Below, piece after piece: positions 15,647-24,311 of a stretch of DNA of 64,000 nt. The DNA is from Synechococcus sp. KORDI-52 (GTDB lineage Bacteria; Cyanobacteriota; Cyanobacteriia; PCC-6307; Cyanobiaceae). Both the position numbers and the translations under genes were made by a program. Position 1 is the first letter of the stretch; each line of letters starts with the position of its first letter. The stretch covers positions 806,001-870,000 of the forward strand of contig NZ_CP006271.1 of the NCBI RefSeq assembly GCF_000737595.1, written 5' to 3'. Under the pieces are notes generated by a model. The model saw only the letters and a list, made by a program, of their open reading frames with translations. It was not told the origin of the DNA and did not search any database.

Positions 15647-17185
15647 ATGAAGCTTTTCCAGCAACTGCTGGTGGCTCCTGCCGCCCTTGGCCTTCTGGCC
15701 ACCGGCGCCAATGCCGCCGAGCTGAACATCAACGGTGTTTCTGAGTACGCATCGGCTGACCAAGTCACCAGCGTCACCCAGTTCTCCGACGTCTACCCCA
15801 CCGACTGGGCCTATCAGGCTCTGGCCAACCTGGTGGAGCAGTACGGCTGCGTGGCCGGCTACCCCAACGGCACCTTCCGTGGCAACCGGGCGATGACCCG
15901 CTACGAAGCGGCTGCCCTGCTGAACGCTTGCCTCGACCGGATCACCGAAGTGACCGACGAGCTGCGTCGCCTGCTCAAGGAATTCGAAACCGAGCTGGCC
16001 ATCCTCAAGGGTCGCGTTGACGGCCTCGAGGCCCGCGTCGGCGAACTGGAAGCCACCCAGTTCTCCACCACCACCAAGCTCAAGGGTGCAACCCAGTGGG
16101 TTCTCGGTGCTGCTGCCTTCGACGGCAAGCGCAGTGGTTTTCTCACGAGAACTTCTGGCGGTACTTCCTTCAGCTACAACCTGAAGCTGGACCTCGACAC
16201 CTCCTTCACCGGTAAGGATCTGCTGAAGACGCGTCTGCGTTCCGGCAACATGGCCAACGTCTATGGCGGCGACGGCCTCTTTGCTCAGGAGTACGGCTTC
16301 GACTCCGACAAGGCTGTAGTCATCAACCGTCTGTACTACAGCTTCCCCATCGGCGACTCGTTCACCGTTGTGGGTGGTCCCGTCGTTCGTATGGACGACA
16401 TGCTGCCGGTGTGGCCCAGCGCCTATCCGTCTGACATGACGTACGACTTCTTCACCTATGCCGGCGCACCTGGTGTTTACAACCTGGCCCTCGGCGGCGG
16501 TGCTGGTATCTACTGGAAGTCTGAAAACGGTTTCAGCATTTCCACCAGCTACCTGTCCACAGATGCTGAGCTGAGTGACCCCAACTTCGGTGGCATCGGC
16601 ACCGATGGCTCCGGTGACAGCGCAACCACCCAGATCGCCTATGCGGCTGACAACTGGGGAATCGCTGGTGGTTTCACCTATGCCTCCGGTAACGAAGGTG
16701 GTGGTTCTCTGTACATCGGCAACGCCAACCTTGGTGCTGCAGACCTGTCCCAGAGCGGTACCACTTACAGCTACGGCCTGAGCGCCTGGTGGATGCCTGA
16801 GGAGTCCGGTTGGATGCCTTCCATCTCCGCTGGTTGGGGCCTTTCTGACATTCCTGATCCCGCGATCAAGAACATCAAGAGTGCTACCACCCAGTCCTGG
16901 TACGTGGGTCTTGAGTGGGACGACGTCTTCCTCGAAGGCAACTCCCTGGGCATTGCCACAGGTCAGCCCACCTTCATCACCGACATCGACACCAAAGGCA
17001 AGACCGGCGGTTTCTACAAGACCGGTGGTGGCTGGGCCTGGGAACTCTTCTACAAGTTCCAGGTCACCGACAACATCACTGTCACCCCTGCTCTGACCTA
17101 CCTCACCCAGCCTTTTGCCAACAGCACCAGGCTGCGCGGTATCGATGCAGTCAGCGGTCTCGTCAAGACCACTTTCAAGTTCTGA
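15647..17185 (+). CDS. SLH-domain outer-membrane porin (Som type), copy 1
   Basis: 512-residue cyanobacterial porin. Signal peptide about 1-25 (MKLFQQLLVAPAALG... ending ANA-AEL). An SLH domain follows (about 40-105: FSDVYPTDWAYQALANLVEQYGC, GYPNGTFRGNRAMTRYEAAALLNACL), which binds the peptidoglycan-linked polymer. A coiled coil (about 105-145: VTDELRRLLKEFETELAIL) precedes a beta-barrel (about 150-512) ending in Phe, as usual for outer-membrane proteins. The ATG at 15647 follows GAGGA. The frame is open back to 15515 but the signal peptide fixes the start. The N-terminal third is almost identical to the next gene. Confidence 0.95.
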   Translation: MKLFQQLLVAPAALGLLATGANAAELNINGVSEYASADQVTSVTQFSDVYPTDWAYQALANLVEQYGCVAGYPNGTFRGNRAMTRYEAAALLNACLDRITEVTDELRRLLKEFETELAILKGRVDGLEARVGELEATQFSTTTKLKGATQWVLGAAAFDGKRSGFLTRTSGGTSFSYNLKLDLDTSFTGKDLLKTRLRSGNMANVYGGDGLFAQEYGFDSDKAVVINRLYYSFPIGDSFTVVGGPVVRMDDMLPVWPSAYPSDMTYDFFTYAGAPGVYNLALGGGAGIYWKSENGFSISTSYLSTDAELSDPNFGGIGTDGSGDSATTQIAYAADNWGIAGGFTYASGNEGGGSLYIGNANLGAADLSQSGTTYSYGLSAWWMPEESGWMPSISAGWGLSDIPDPAIKNIKSATTQSWYVGLEWDDVFLEGNSLGIATGQPTFITDIDTKGKTGGFYKTGGGWAWELFYKFQVTDNITVTPALTYLTQPFANSTRLRGIDAVSGLVKTTFKF

Positions 17186-17195
17186 TCACTGGCTT

Positions 17196-17263
17196 GAGGT
17201 CCCTTACGGGGCCTCTTTCCTCTCAGATTCTTCAGCTCTCCACTTCGGTGGAGAGCTTTTTTT
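17196..17263 (+). terminator. Double hairpin terminator after porin 1
   Basis: Stem GAGGTCCC/GGGGCCTC (17196-17215), then stem AGCTCTCCAC/GTGGAGAGCT with a TTCG loop (17234-17257) followed by T7. The second is a strong intrinsic terminator, so the two porins are probably separate transcripts. Confidence 0.92.
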
Positions 17264-17380
17264 GTTTCTGCGGTTGGTCTTAACCGATATATAAACGACC
17301 CTTGGTGAGCCCTTACCGACACTGCGATGTCACGGCCGTAGCGTTGAGCCGCTGGCATGTCTTGCCGGCATTTTCTCTTG

Positions 17381-17387
17381 GTGTGAG
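17381..17387 (+). promoter_or_regulatory. Putative partial Yfr1 pairing site at porin 2 start
   Basis: GTGTGAG, 7 bases before the porin 2 ATG, is the complement of CUCACAC in the Yfr1 core. It is shorter than the site at porin 1 and lacks the GGA Shine-Dalgarno extension. Confidence 0.45.
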
Positions 17388-17394
17388 AACCCCC

Positions 17395-19041
17395 ATGAAG
17401 CTTTTCCAGCACCTGCTGGTGGCTCCTGCCGCCCTTGGCTTGATGGCCAGTGGCGCCAATGCCGCCGAGCTGAACATCAACGGCATTTCTGAGTACGCAT
17501 CGGCTGACCAGGTCACCAGCGTCACCCAGTTCTCCGACGTCTACCCCACCGACTGGGCCTATCAGGCTCTGGCCAACCTGGTGGAGCAGTACGGCTGCGT
17601 TGCCGGCTATCCCAACGGCACCTTCCGTGGCAACCGGGCGATGACCCGCTACGAAGCGGCTGCCCTGCTGAACGCCTGCCTCGACCGGATCACTGAAGTG
17701 ACCGACGAGCTGCGTCGTCTGCTCAAGGAATTCGAAACCGAGCTGGCCATCCTCAAGGGTCGCGTTGACGGCCTCGAGGCCCGCGTCGGTGAACTGGAAG
17801 CCACCCAGTTCTCCACCACCACCAAACTCAGCGCCAAAACCGTTTGGGTGACAGGTGGCACCCAGGCGATTGGTGATAACTACAGGACCGGTGGAGCGAA
17901 GCGTGCCCGTTCTGCGTATAACGCTGAGTACGGTGCTTTTTCCTTCAGTTACGACCTCCGTTTAGGCCTGAAGACCTCCTTCAGCGGAAAGGATCTGCTT
18001 TACACCCGTCTGCGCGCCGGTAACCAAGGCGATACCAGCGTCTGGGATGGCAATGGCGTGAGTCTGAACAAGCTCGATACGGCAGCCCCGGGCGGCAACA
18101 TCGTCGAGGTTGATCGGCTCTATTACCGTTTCCCACTCGGCGACAGCTTCATCATCCAGGCCGGTCCTTTGACCCGGAACACCGAGATGATGGGCTACAA
18201 AGCCACGGCGTATGCCAAGGGCGGCACCAAAGTTCTTGATTTCTTCGGTGGTTCCTTGGGAACACCCGGCGTGTGGAACAAGGAAACCGGCGGCGGTTTC
18301 GGTGCGATCTATACCAACAAAAAGCAGGTTGAGAAGGGCAACCCCTACTTCACCGTTGCTGCCAACTACGTGGCTGATTCCGGTGAGGCGAACGACAGCA
18401 ACCCCAACACGGGTGGCTTCATGACGGATAACTCGGAAGGCAACATCACCACCCAGATTGCCTATGGCAACAAGCAGTGGGGCTTGGCCGCCGGTTACCG
18501 CTACGGCCAGTGTGGTGCCAAGTTCCGCACCGGCACGGAGTTCGCCGTTGATGACAAGTTCGGTACGCCGTGCACCGTCGCCAACAACAAGCGCACCGAC
18601 GCTGACAGCCACAGCTGGTCTGCGCACGCCTTCTGGCGTCCTGAGGAGTCCGGTTGGATGCCGTCGATCAGCGCGGGTGTCGGTGCGTCGTACCTCAACG
18701 GCAACAAAGCGTGGGAGAACAACACCACCAAGCGGGCGATGGCCAGCTGGATGGTGGGTCTCACCTGGAACGATGTGTTCCTGGAAGGGAATGCTCTGGG
18801 CTACGCGGTGGGTCAACCCCAGTTCGTCTATGAGGTCGACAACAACAAAGGCGACTTCGTTGCTGATGGGGGTTACGCCATGGAGCTCTGGTACAGCTTC
18901 CAGGTCACTGACAACATCCAGATCACCCCTGCGGTGTACTGGCTGAGCCGACCCTTTGGTGACAACACCCAGAATGTCAATGGCAACTACAAGTCTCTCG
19001 GCGTCTTTGGCGGCCTGGTTCAGACCACCTTCAAGTTCTGA
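17395..19041 (+). CDS. SLH-domain outer-membrane porin (Som type), copy 2
   Basis: 548-residue porin with the same architecture: signal peptide (MKLFQHLLVAPAALG..., cleavage after ANA), SLH domain, coiled coil, then a beta-barrel with C-terminal Phe (VQTTFKF). About the first 430 bases match porin 1 at roughly 97% by eye, with mostly silent changes, whereas the barrel is diverged and longer. The barrel contains Cys residues (GQCGAKF, GTPCTVAN) absent from porin 1, possibly a loop disulphide. Start ATG 17395 is set by the signal peptide; no strong Shine-Dalgarno is present. The different barrels presumably give different permeability. Confidence 0.95.
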   Translation: MKLFQHLLVAPAALGLMASGANAAELNINGISEYASADQVTSVTQFSDVYPTDWAYQALANLVEQYGCVAGYPNGTFRGNRAMTRYEAAALLNACLDRITEVTDELRRLLKEFETELAILKGRVDGLEARVGELEATQFSTTTKLSAKTVWVTGGTQAIGDNYRTGGAKRARSAYNAEYGAFSFSYDLRLGLKTSFSGKDLLYTRLRAGNQGDTSVWDGNGVSLNKLDTAAPGGNIVEVDRLYYRFPLGDSFIIQAGPLTRNTEMMGYKATAYAKGGTKVLDFFGGSLGTPGVWNKETGGGFGAIYTNKKQVEKGNPYFTVAANYVADSGEANDSNPNTGGFMTDNSEGNITTQIAYGNKQWGLAAGYRYGQCGAKFRTGTEFAVDDKFGTPCTVANNKRTDADSHSWSAHAFWRPEESGWMPSISAGVGASYLNGNKAWENNTTKRAMASWMVGLTWNDVFLEGNALGYAVGQPQFVYEVDNNKGDFVADGGYAMELWYSFQVTDNIQITPAVYWLSRPFGDNTQNVNGNYKSLGVFGGLVQTTFKF

Positions 19042-19047
19042 TCTCTT

Positions 19048-19127
19048 GGCCCGACTTCGGTTGGGCCTTCAGAACAACCTTCCTCACCTACACCCACCAA
19101 GCCCTCCCGATCTGGAGGGCTTTTTTT
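19048..19127 (+). terminator. Hairpin pair and terminator after porin 2
   Basis: Stem GGCCCGAC/GTTGGGCC with a TTCG loop (19048-19067), then stem GCCCTCC/GGAGGGC (19101-19120) followed by T7 (19121-19127). The same two-hairpin arrangement follows porin 1. Confidence 0.92.
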
Positions 19128-19155
19128 CTGGGCGATCTCCGGGCAAGCTTCAGCC

Positions 19156-20124
19156 ATGGGCATCGCTCCGGACATCACAGCTTTGATCGGCGGGACGCCT
19201 CTGGTGCGCTTGAACCGTCTGCCCCAGGCCTGCGGTTGTCAGGCCGAGATCCTGGCCAAATTGGAGAGCTTCAATCCATCCGCCTCGGTCAAAGACCGCA
19301 TTGCCAGCGCCATGGTGCTCGAGGCGGAGCAGGCCGGCACGATCGTTCCCGGCCGGACGGTGCTTGTTGAACCCACCAGCGGCAATACCGGAATCGCCCT
19401 GGCCATGGTGGCGGCGGCCCGGGGGTACCGGCTGATTCTCACCATGCCAGACACGATGAGCACCGAGCGTCGGGCCATGCTGCGGGCCTATGGCGCCGAG
19501 CTGCAGCTCACCGACGGTGCCCAGGGCATGAAGGGGGCAATTGCCCTCGCCCAGGAGTTGGTCGCGGAGATCTCCAACGCCTATCTGCTTCAGCAGTTCG
19601 ACAATCCCGCTAATCCAGCCGTGCATGAACGCACCACGGCTGAAGAGATCTGGCGCGACACCGAGGGGCAGATCGACGCTTTTGTGGCCGGGGTGGGCAC
19701 AGGCGGCACGATCACCGGTTGCGCCCGTCTGCTGAAGGAGCGCCAGCCGCAGCTTCAGGTGATTGCCGTGGAGCCGGAGGCCAGTGCTGTTCTATCCGGC
19801 CAGCCCCCAGGGGCCCATCGCATCCAGGGCATCGGGGCGGGCTTTGTGCCTGCGGTGCTGGATCTGGAGCGGATTGATGCGATCCGCACGGTGAGCGATG
19901 AGGAGGCGATGCAGGTGGGACGGCGGCTGGCCAGGGAGGAAGGTCTGCTCTGCGGCATCAGCAGTGGTGCTGCCATGGCAGCGGCTCTGCGCGTTGGCCA
20001 GAACCCCGCCATGGCAGGCAAACGGCTGGTGGTGATGCTGGCTAGTTATGGCGAGCGATACCTCTCCACCCCAATGTTCAGCGCCGCGTCCCAGCTTCCT
20101 GCCCGGAGGGATGGCCAGCTGTGA
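19156..20124 (+). CDS. cysK: Cysteine synthase (O-acetylserine sulfhydrylase)
   Basis: 322-residue PLP enzyme that makes cysteine from O-acetylserine and sulfide in the cytoplasm. The Schiff-base Lys is in [11 protein letters not shown] (about 40-50), the substrate loop is [11 protein letters not shown] (about 74-84), and the phosphate-binding loop is [10 protein letters not shown] (about 180-190). The ISSGAA motif near residue 272 contacts the PLP ring. Length and motifs are standard for CysK. The start of the J-domain gene overlaps its stop by 4 bases (GTGA), giving a translationally coupled set with the glycosyltransferase beyond. Confidence 0.96.
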   Translation: MGIAPDITALIGGTPLVRLNRLPQACGCQAEILAKLESFNPSASVKDRIASAMVLEAEQAGTIVPGRTVLVEPTSGNTGIALAMVAAARGYRLILTMPDTMSTERRAMLRAYGAELQLTDGAQGMKGAIALAQELVAEISNAYLLQQFDNPANPAVHERTTAEEIWRDTEGQIDAFVAGVGTGGTITGCARLLKERQPQLQVIAVEPEASAVLSGQPPGAHRIQGIGAGFVPAVLDLERIDAIRTVSDEEAMQVGRRLAREEGLLCGISSGAAMAAALRVGQNPAMAGKRLVVMLASYGERYLSTPMFSAASQLPARRDGQL

Positions 20125-20789
20125 GCGACCCCTATGCCGTGCTTGGAGTCAGCAGCACCGCCAGTAACGACGAGATCAAGGCGGCCTATCGCCAGCTGGT
20201 GAAGCAGCACCATCCTGATGCCGGCGGAGACGATCAGCAGATGCTGGCCCTCAATGCCGCCTGGGAAGTGCTGGGTGATGCCGAACGGCGTCGAGCCTTT
20301 GATCGCACGCGCCCCCAGCCGGGCCGTGCCGCATCACCGTCAGATCTCCGCCGCGCCAGCCGCGCCCATGACCGTGCTGTGGCGGCGGATGATGCTCTGG
20401 TGGAGTGGCTGCGGCGGGTCTATGCCCCGATCGACCGCATGCTCGGTGAGGTGATCAATCCCTTCCCCAAGCAACTCAAAGCCCTGTCGGCTGATCCCTA
20501 CGACGACGAGCTGATGGAGGCGTTCTGCAGCTATCTCGAGGCGAGCGGACGCCGAATGGAACGGGTCAAGCAACTGTTCCAGTCGTTGCCCACGCCGGCC
20601 TCGGCCCGTGGCTTCGGTCTGAGCCTCTATCACTGCCTTTCTGAGGTGGAGGACGCTCTCGCGGAGCTGGAGCGCTACACCATGGGCTACGTGGACGGCT
20701 ATCTCCACGATGGTCGTGAGATGCTGCGGGAGGCCAAGCAGCGACGCAAGCGGCTCCAGGATGAACGGCGTCGGTTGGAGATCGTGTGA
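20121..20789 (+). CDS. J-domain protein (DnaJ-like co-chaperone)
   Basis: 222 residues. The N-terminal J domain (about 3-65: [22 protein letters not shown], then the catalytic HPD in KQHHPDAGG) would stimulate Hsp70 ATPase. There is no Gly/Phe-rich region or zinc finger, so it is a type III J protein. The rest is helical and charged, ending in a basic coiled coil (about 195-222: [16 protein letters not shown]). No membrane segment is visible. GTG start overlaps the cysK stop, and its own TGA overlaps the GTG of the next gene, so it is the middle of a three-gene coupled unit. Its client is unknown. Confidence 0.9.
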   Translation: MSDPYAVLGVSSTASNDEIKAAYRQLVKQHHPDAGGDDQQMLALNAAWEVLGDAERRRAFDRTRPQPGRAASPSDLRRASRAHDRAVAADDALVEWLRRVYAPIDRMLGEVINPFPKQLKALSADPYDDELMEAFCSYLEASGRRMERVKQLFQSLPTPASARGFGLSLYHCLSEVEDALAELERYTMGYVDGYLHDGREMLREAKQRRKRLQDERRRLEIV

Positions 20790-22846
20790 AGCAGCGCTGG
20801 CGTTTCTGGGCTTCGGTGGCCTTGATCTGGGTGCTCTCAACCCTGGTGGACCGGCTCTGGTGGACGCTGCAGACCGGTGTTCCCGCCTGGGATCAGGCCG
20901 ACTACCTCAACAGCGCCATGGACCACGGCCGCGCCTTGGGGTTGCTGCCCGGCGGTGGTTGGCAGGGTTGGCAGGCGTTGCTGGATCTATCGCCGAAGAT
21001 TCCTCCCCTCGCTTCGCTGGTGAACGGCAGCGTGATGGCCTTCAGTGGCGATGCCCCGGCACAGGCGGCCTGGAGCCTCAGTCTCTGGCACGGGTTGCTC
21101 CTGCTGGTGATGGCAGGCTGGGGACGGCGGTTGCAGGGGGATGGCTTGGCCCTGATCGCTTGCCTGTTGGCGGCATTGACGCCGGCCTTCCTTGATCTGC
21201 GCACGGATTACGTGCTGGAGATGGCCCTGGTGGCAAGTTGCAGCCTGGCGATCTGGCGTCTCGGGGTTTGGTGTGATCCTGAGAGTGGAGGGCGCTGGGG
21301 GCAGGCCTGGGGTTGCACCCTGGCAGCCATCGCTGCAGTGCTCGTGAAGCAGAGCGCCCTGCTTGTGCTTGTTCCTGCGGGGCTCTGGGCTGCGTGGATG
21401 GCGTTGCGGCGGGGCGGTCCTTGGTTGCGGCAGGCCCTGCTGCTGCCTCTGCTTATGGCGGCGTTGATTGGTCCCTGGTTACGTCACAACTGGATCACCA
21501 GCCTCGGCGGCACCAACCGGGCTGTGTTCGAGTCGGCGGCCCGGGAAGGGGATCCCGGCGTGTTCAGCCTGGCCAGTTGGTTGTGGTACCCGCGCCTGTT
21601 ACCCGAGCAGCTCGGCAGCATTCTGTTGCTGGTGGGGTTGTCGGGGCTGCTGCTTTGGTGCTGGCAGCGCCGGCAGCCCTCCACCGACGATGCCTGGTCC
21701 TGGCGCTGGCTCCTGATCAATCTGGTGGCGGCGTGGCTGCTGACCACGTTGAGCCCCAACAAAGGCGACCGCTACATCGCCCCTCTGCTCCCCTCCCTGT
21801 TGTTGCTGCTGGCCCGGGGTTGGTGGCAGTGGGGGCACTGGTTGCAGGCCAGGCGTTCCGTCTTGGTGTGGCCCCTTTTCGGTGCTGGGCTGCTGGCCTG
21901 TGTTCCGGCCGGCTGGGCCCATCAGCGGCATCGCTTTGACGACCGGCCCCGTGGTCCGGTGGAGGCGCTGGTGAAGGCTGCCGGTGGTGGAGATCCCAAC
22001 ACGCCTCCCTCCACCTTGATCGTGGTGCCCAGCACCTCCGATCTCAACCAGCACAACGTCAGCTTCTATGGCCGTCGCCACGGCGGGCAGACCGTTGGCA
22101 GGCAGCTGGGGGGCAGCCGCCAGGACCGTGAGCCTGTGCTGGCGCGGGCGCAATGGGTGGTGTTGGCGGAAGGGAACCAGGGATCGGTGCGCAAGGCGGC
22201 GTGGCGTCTGGATCAAGCGGTGCGCAGCAGCGGCGTGTTTGAGCTGGTGCATCAATTTGAGCGTCCCAAGGGGGGGAGTTATTCCCTCTGGCGCCGCCGT
22301 GCCACGGAACCGATTGCAGGCCCGTCCTTTGCGCAGCGCTTCCCCGACCTTGCCGCTGGCTTGGCGGCGGGGCCGATCGGGCTGGATCCGGTGTTCGCTG
22401 CGGTGGGGCAGGAGCACATGCTCGATGGTCATTTCAGCTATCGGGAGCCTGTGCGCTCCAAAGCTCTGGAGGCCTTGGCCCAGGATCCCGATGCTGTACA
22501 ACCGCGTTGGACCCTTGCGTTGCTGGCGGTGCTGGACAACCGCCCGGTGCAGGCAGCAGAGCAGTTCGAGGCCCTGCAACGGCTGTTGCCCGATAACCCC
22601 TGGCCAGCGGCTTACCGCAGTGTGGTCAACCTGGCGGGTTGGAACCCCTGGCAGGCCGCCGCTGCAGCTGATGGGGCCAGCGTTTCGAATCCTGTGTTGG
22701 CGGCGCTGGGGGATCTCAGCGGCGTGCTGTCCGGTGCTGTTTGGCGCATCCCCGCCGCCATCACGTCAGTTCCAGCGGCCGTCACGTCCGTGGAGGAGGC
22801 CCTGGAGCCCGCCTCCCACCAGGATCAGGAGCAGGCTTCGAGCTGA
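20786..22846 (+). CDS. Large GT-C glycosyltransferase with C-terminal helical repeat tail
   Basis: 686 residues. Residues about 1-400 are polytopic with a PMT_2/ArnT-like start: [14 protein letters not shown] (about 31-44) and [12 protein letters not shown] (about 68-79). This is followed by a soluble region with [18 protein letters not shown], and a tail (about 515-640) of TPR-like helices ([35 protein letters not shown]). It is predicted to transfer a lipid-linked sugar on the outer face of the membrane. Acceptor unknown. GTG start overlaps the J-domain gene stop; the 3' end overlaps convergent ndhO by 22 bases. Confidence 0.85.
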   Translation: MKQRWRFWASVALIWVLSTLVDRLWWTLQTGVPAWDQADYLNSAMDHGRALGLLPGGGWQGWQALLDLSPKIPPLASLVNGSVMAFSGDAPAQAAWSLSLWHGLLLLVMAGWGRRLQGDGLALIACLLAALTPAFLDLRTDYVLEMALVASCSLAIWRLGVWCDPESGGRWGQAWGCTLAAIAAVLVKQSALLVLVPAGLWAAWMALRRGGPWLRQALLLPLLMAALIGPWLRHNWITSLGGTNRAVFESAAREGDPGVFSLASWLWYPRLLPEQLGSILLLVGLSGLLLWCWQRRQPSTDDAWSWRWLLINLVAAWLLTTLSPNKGDRYIAPLLPSLLLLLARGWWQWGHWLQARRSVLVWPLFGAGLLACVPAGWAHQRHRFDDRPRGPVEALVKAAGGGDPNTPPSTLIVVPSTSDLNQHNVSFYGRRHGGQTVGRQLGGSRQDREPVLARAQWVVLAEGNQGSVRKAAWRLDQAVRSSGVFELVHQFERPKGGSYSLWRRRATEPIAGPSFAQRFPDLAAGLAAGPIGLDPVFAAVGQEHMLDGHFSYREPVRSKALEALAQDPDAVQPRWTLALLAVLDNRPVQAAEQFEALQRLLPDNPWPAAYRSVVNLAGWNPWQAAAAADGASVSNPVLAALGDLSGVLSGAVWRIPAAITSVPAAVTSVEEALEPASHQDQEQASS

Positions 22847-23079
22847 TCCATGCGCAGCCACACATCGGGCACCGGACGGTTCCAACGCACCTGGCCGTAG
22901 TCCCCCTTCACCACCAGCAGTTCGCCGGGGCCTTCGAAGATGTAATCGGGAGTCGTGGGGTCGCTGGCCCCAGCTTCAAGGCTGGCGCTGTAGGCGGCCT
23001 TGTTCACCTTGACCAAGGCACCTTTGCGCAGCGCAGCAGGCTTGGCCTTGGCGGGGGCAGCGGCGTCGGATTCGGCCAT
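22825..23079 (-). CDS. ndhO: NDH-1 subunit O
   Basis: 84-residue subunit of the cyanobacterial NDH-1 (ferredoxin-plastoquinone oxidoreductase) in the thylakoid, involved in cyclic electron flow and respiration. The family core is visible: [43 protein letters not shown] and [12 protein letters not shown]. An Ala/Lys-rich N-terminal tail ([15 protein letters not shown]) precedes it. ATG 23079 is preferred over the in-frame 23118 because the added residues are not family-like. It is divergent from the epimerase-like gene, 82 bases apart. Confidence 0.92.
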   Translation of the reverse strand: MAESDAAAPAKAKPAALRKGALVKVNKAAYSASLEAGASDPTTPDYIFEGPGELLVVKGDYGQVRWNRPVPDVWLRMDQLEACS

Positions 23080-23161
23080 GACAGGGGAAGGTGATGGCAC
23101 CAGGCTAAAACCAATCACCCATGAACCCCCTTAGCCTCCCAGCCGCACCGCCCCCGCTTTC

Positions 23162-24091
23162 ATGCGTCTGCTGCTGTTTGGTTGCACTGGTTTTGTTGGC
23201 CGCGAGCTTCTGCCGCTCCTGCTCCAGGCCGGGCATCAGCTCACGGTGGTCAGCCGCCGCCTGGCCCGCGGCTACGACGCTGAACGGGCGGACGGTCGAC
23301 TGACCTGGATGCAGTTCGACCCCGCCAGCAGCAGCACCTGGGCCGATGCCGGGCTGCTGGATGCCCTGAACCAGGCCGATGCGGTGGTCAACCTGGCGGG
23401 AGAACCGATTGCCGAGAAGCGTTGGACCCCGACCCACCGCCAGCTGCTTGAAACCAGCCGTCTGGAGACGACCTCCAAGTTGGTGACAGCGATCCAGGCC
23501 TGTGCGACGCCACCGAAGGTGCTGGTGAATGCCTCGGCCATCGGCATCTACGGCTCCAGCCTTGACAAGCGTTTTTCCGAATCGAGCACCCCAGGCGACG
23601 ACTTCCTCGCAAGCCTGTGCGAGCGCTGGGAGGCGGCTGCGGCGGCGGTGCCTTCTGCGGTGCGGCAGGTCACCCTGCGCATCGGCATTGTGCTGGCGGC
23701 CGACGGTGGCGCCCTCGGGAAAATGCTTCCGGTGTTCCGCACAGGGTTTGGCGGTCCGATCGGCAGCGGCCGGCAGTGGATGAGCTGGATCCACCGCAGT
23801 GACCTCTGCGCCCTGATTCTTCAATCCCTCACGGACGAGCGCTGGAGTGGCGTGATCAATGCCGTGGCTCCAGAGCCTGTCTCGATGACGGCCTTCTGCA
23901 AACAGCTTGGGCGCAGCCTGGGGCGTCCCAGTTTGTTGCCGGTGCCAGCTCCAGTGCTGCAGGTGCTTCTGGGGGACGGCGCCAAGGTGGTGTTGGAGGG
24001 CCAGCAGGTTGCTTCGGAGCGGCTTGACACCCTGAACTTCAGTTTCCGCTACCCCGATCTGGCTTCAGCACTCGCCGCTGCCACCAGCTGA
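23162..24091 (+). CDS. TIGR01777-type NAD(P)-binding epimerase-like protein
   Basis: 309 residues, an SDR-fold protein annotated in other genomes as a cell-division-inhibitor SulA homologue, a name without good support. The N-terminal nucleotide-binding motif is LFGCTGFVGRELLPLLLQAGH (first 20 residues or so of the core), followed by VVNLAGEPI, NASAIGIYG and the DUF1731-type C-terminal end (VLLGDGAKVVLEGQQVASERL, with the family's FRYPDLASAL terminal motif). No substrate is known. It may act on a sugar nucleotide or on a chlorophyll-related compound; I cannot choose. Its 3' end overlaps the minus-strand small membrane protein by 53 bases. Confidence 0.88.
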   Translation: MRLLLFGCTGFVGRELLPLLLQAGHQLTVVSRRLARGYDAERADGRLTWMQFDPASSSTWADAGLLDALNQADAVVNLAGEPIAEKRWTPTHRQLLETSRLETTSKLVTAIQACATPPKVLVNASAIGIYGSSLDKRFSESSTPGDDFLASLCERWEAAAAAVPSAVRQVTLRIGIVLAADGGALGKMLPVFRTGFGGPIGSGRQWMSWIHRSDLCALILQSLTDERWSGVINAVAPEPVSMTAFCKQLGRSLGRPSLLPVPAPVLQVLLGDGAKVVLEGQQVASERLDTLNFSFRYPDLASALAAATS

Positions 24092-24311
24092 AGATGCCGC
24101 TCACCAGGGCGGCCATGATCAGCAGGCTGATGGCTGGGGCGAACAGGGGTTGCCACAGCACTTGAACCTGGTCCATCAGCCAGTCATGGCCCTGGCCCTG
24201 TTGCACCACGGCAACGGCGAAGACCCCTGCACCGATAAACACCAGCAGCACATTCACCATCAGCAGCCTGTCGAGCCAGCGCTTCCAGGCCGGTTCCGAA
24301 GGGGCACTCAT
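24039..24311 (-). CDS. Small two-helix membrane protein, unknown
   Basis: 90 residues from ATG 24311, with two clear hydrophobic segments (LLMVNVLLVFIGAGVFAVAV and a later LFAPAISLLIMAALVSGIF) separated by a short polar stretch, and a basic C-terminus. Family not recognised. The ATG overlaps the stop of the LpxB-like gene (ATGA), so it is translated downstream of it. An upstream in-frame start at 24392 would lie inside that gene and is rejected. Confidence 0.72.
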   Translation of the reverse strand: MSAPSEPAWKRWLDRLLMVNVLLVFIGAGVFAVAVVQQGQGHDWLMDQVQVLWQPLFAPAISLLIMAALVSGIFSWWQRRVLKPDRGSGN

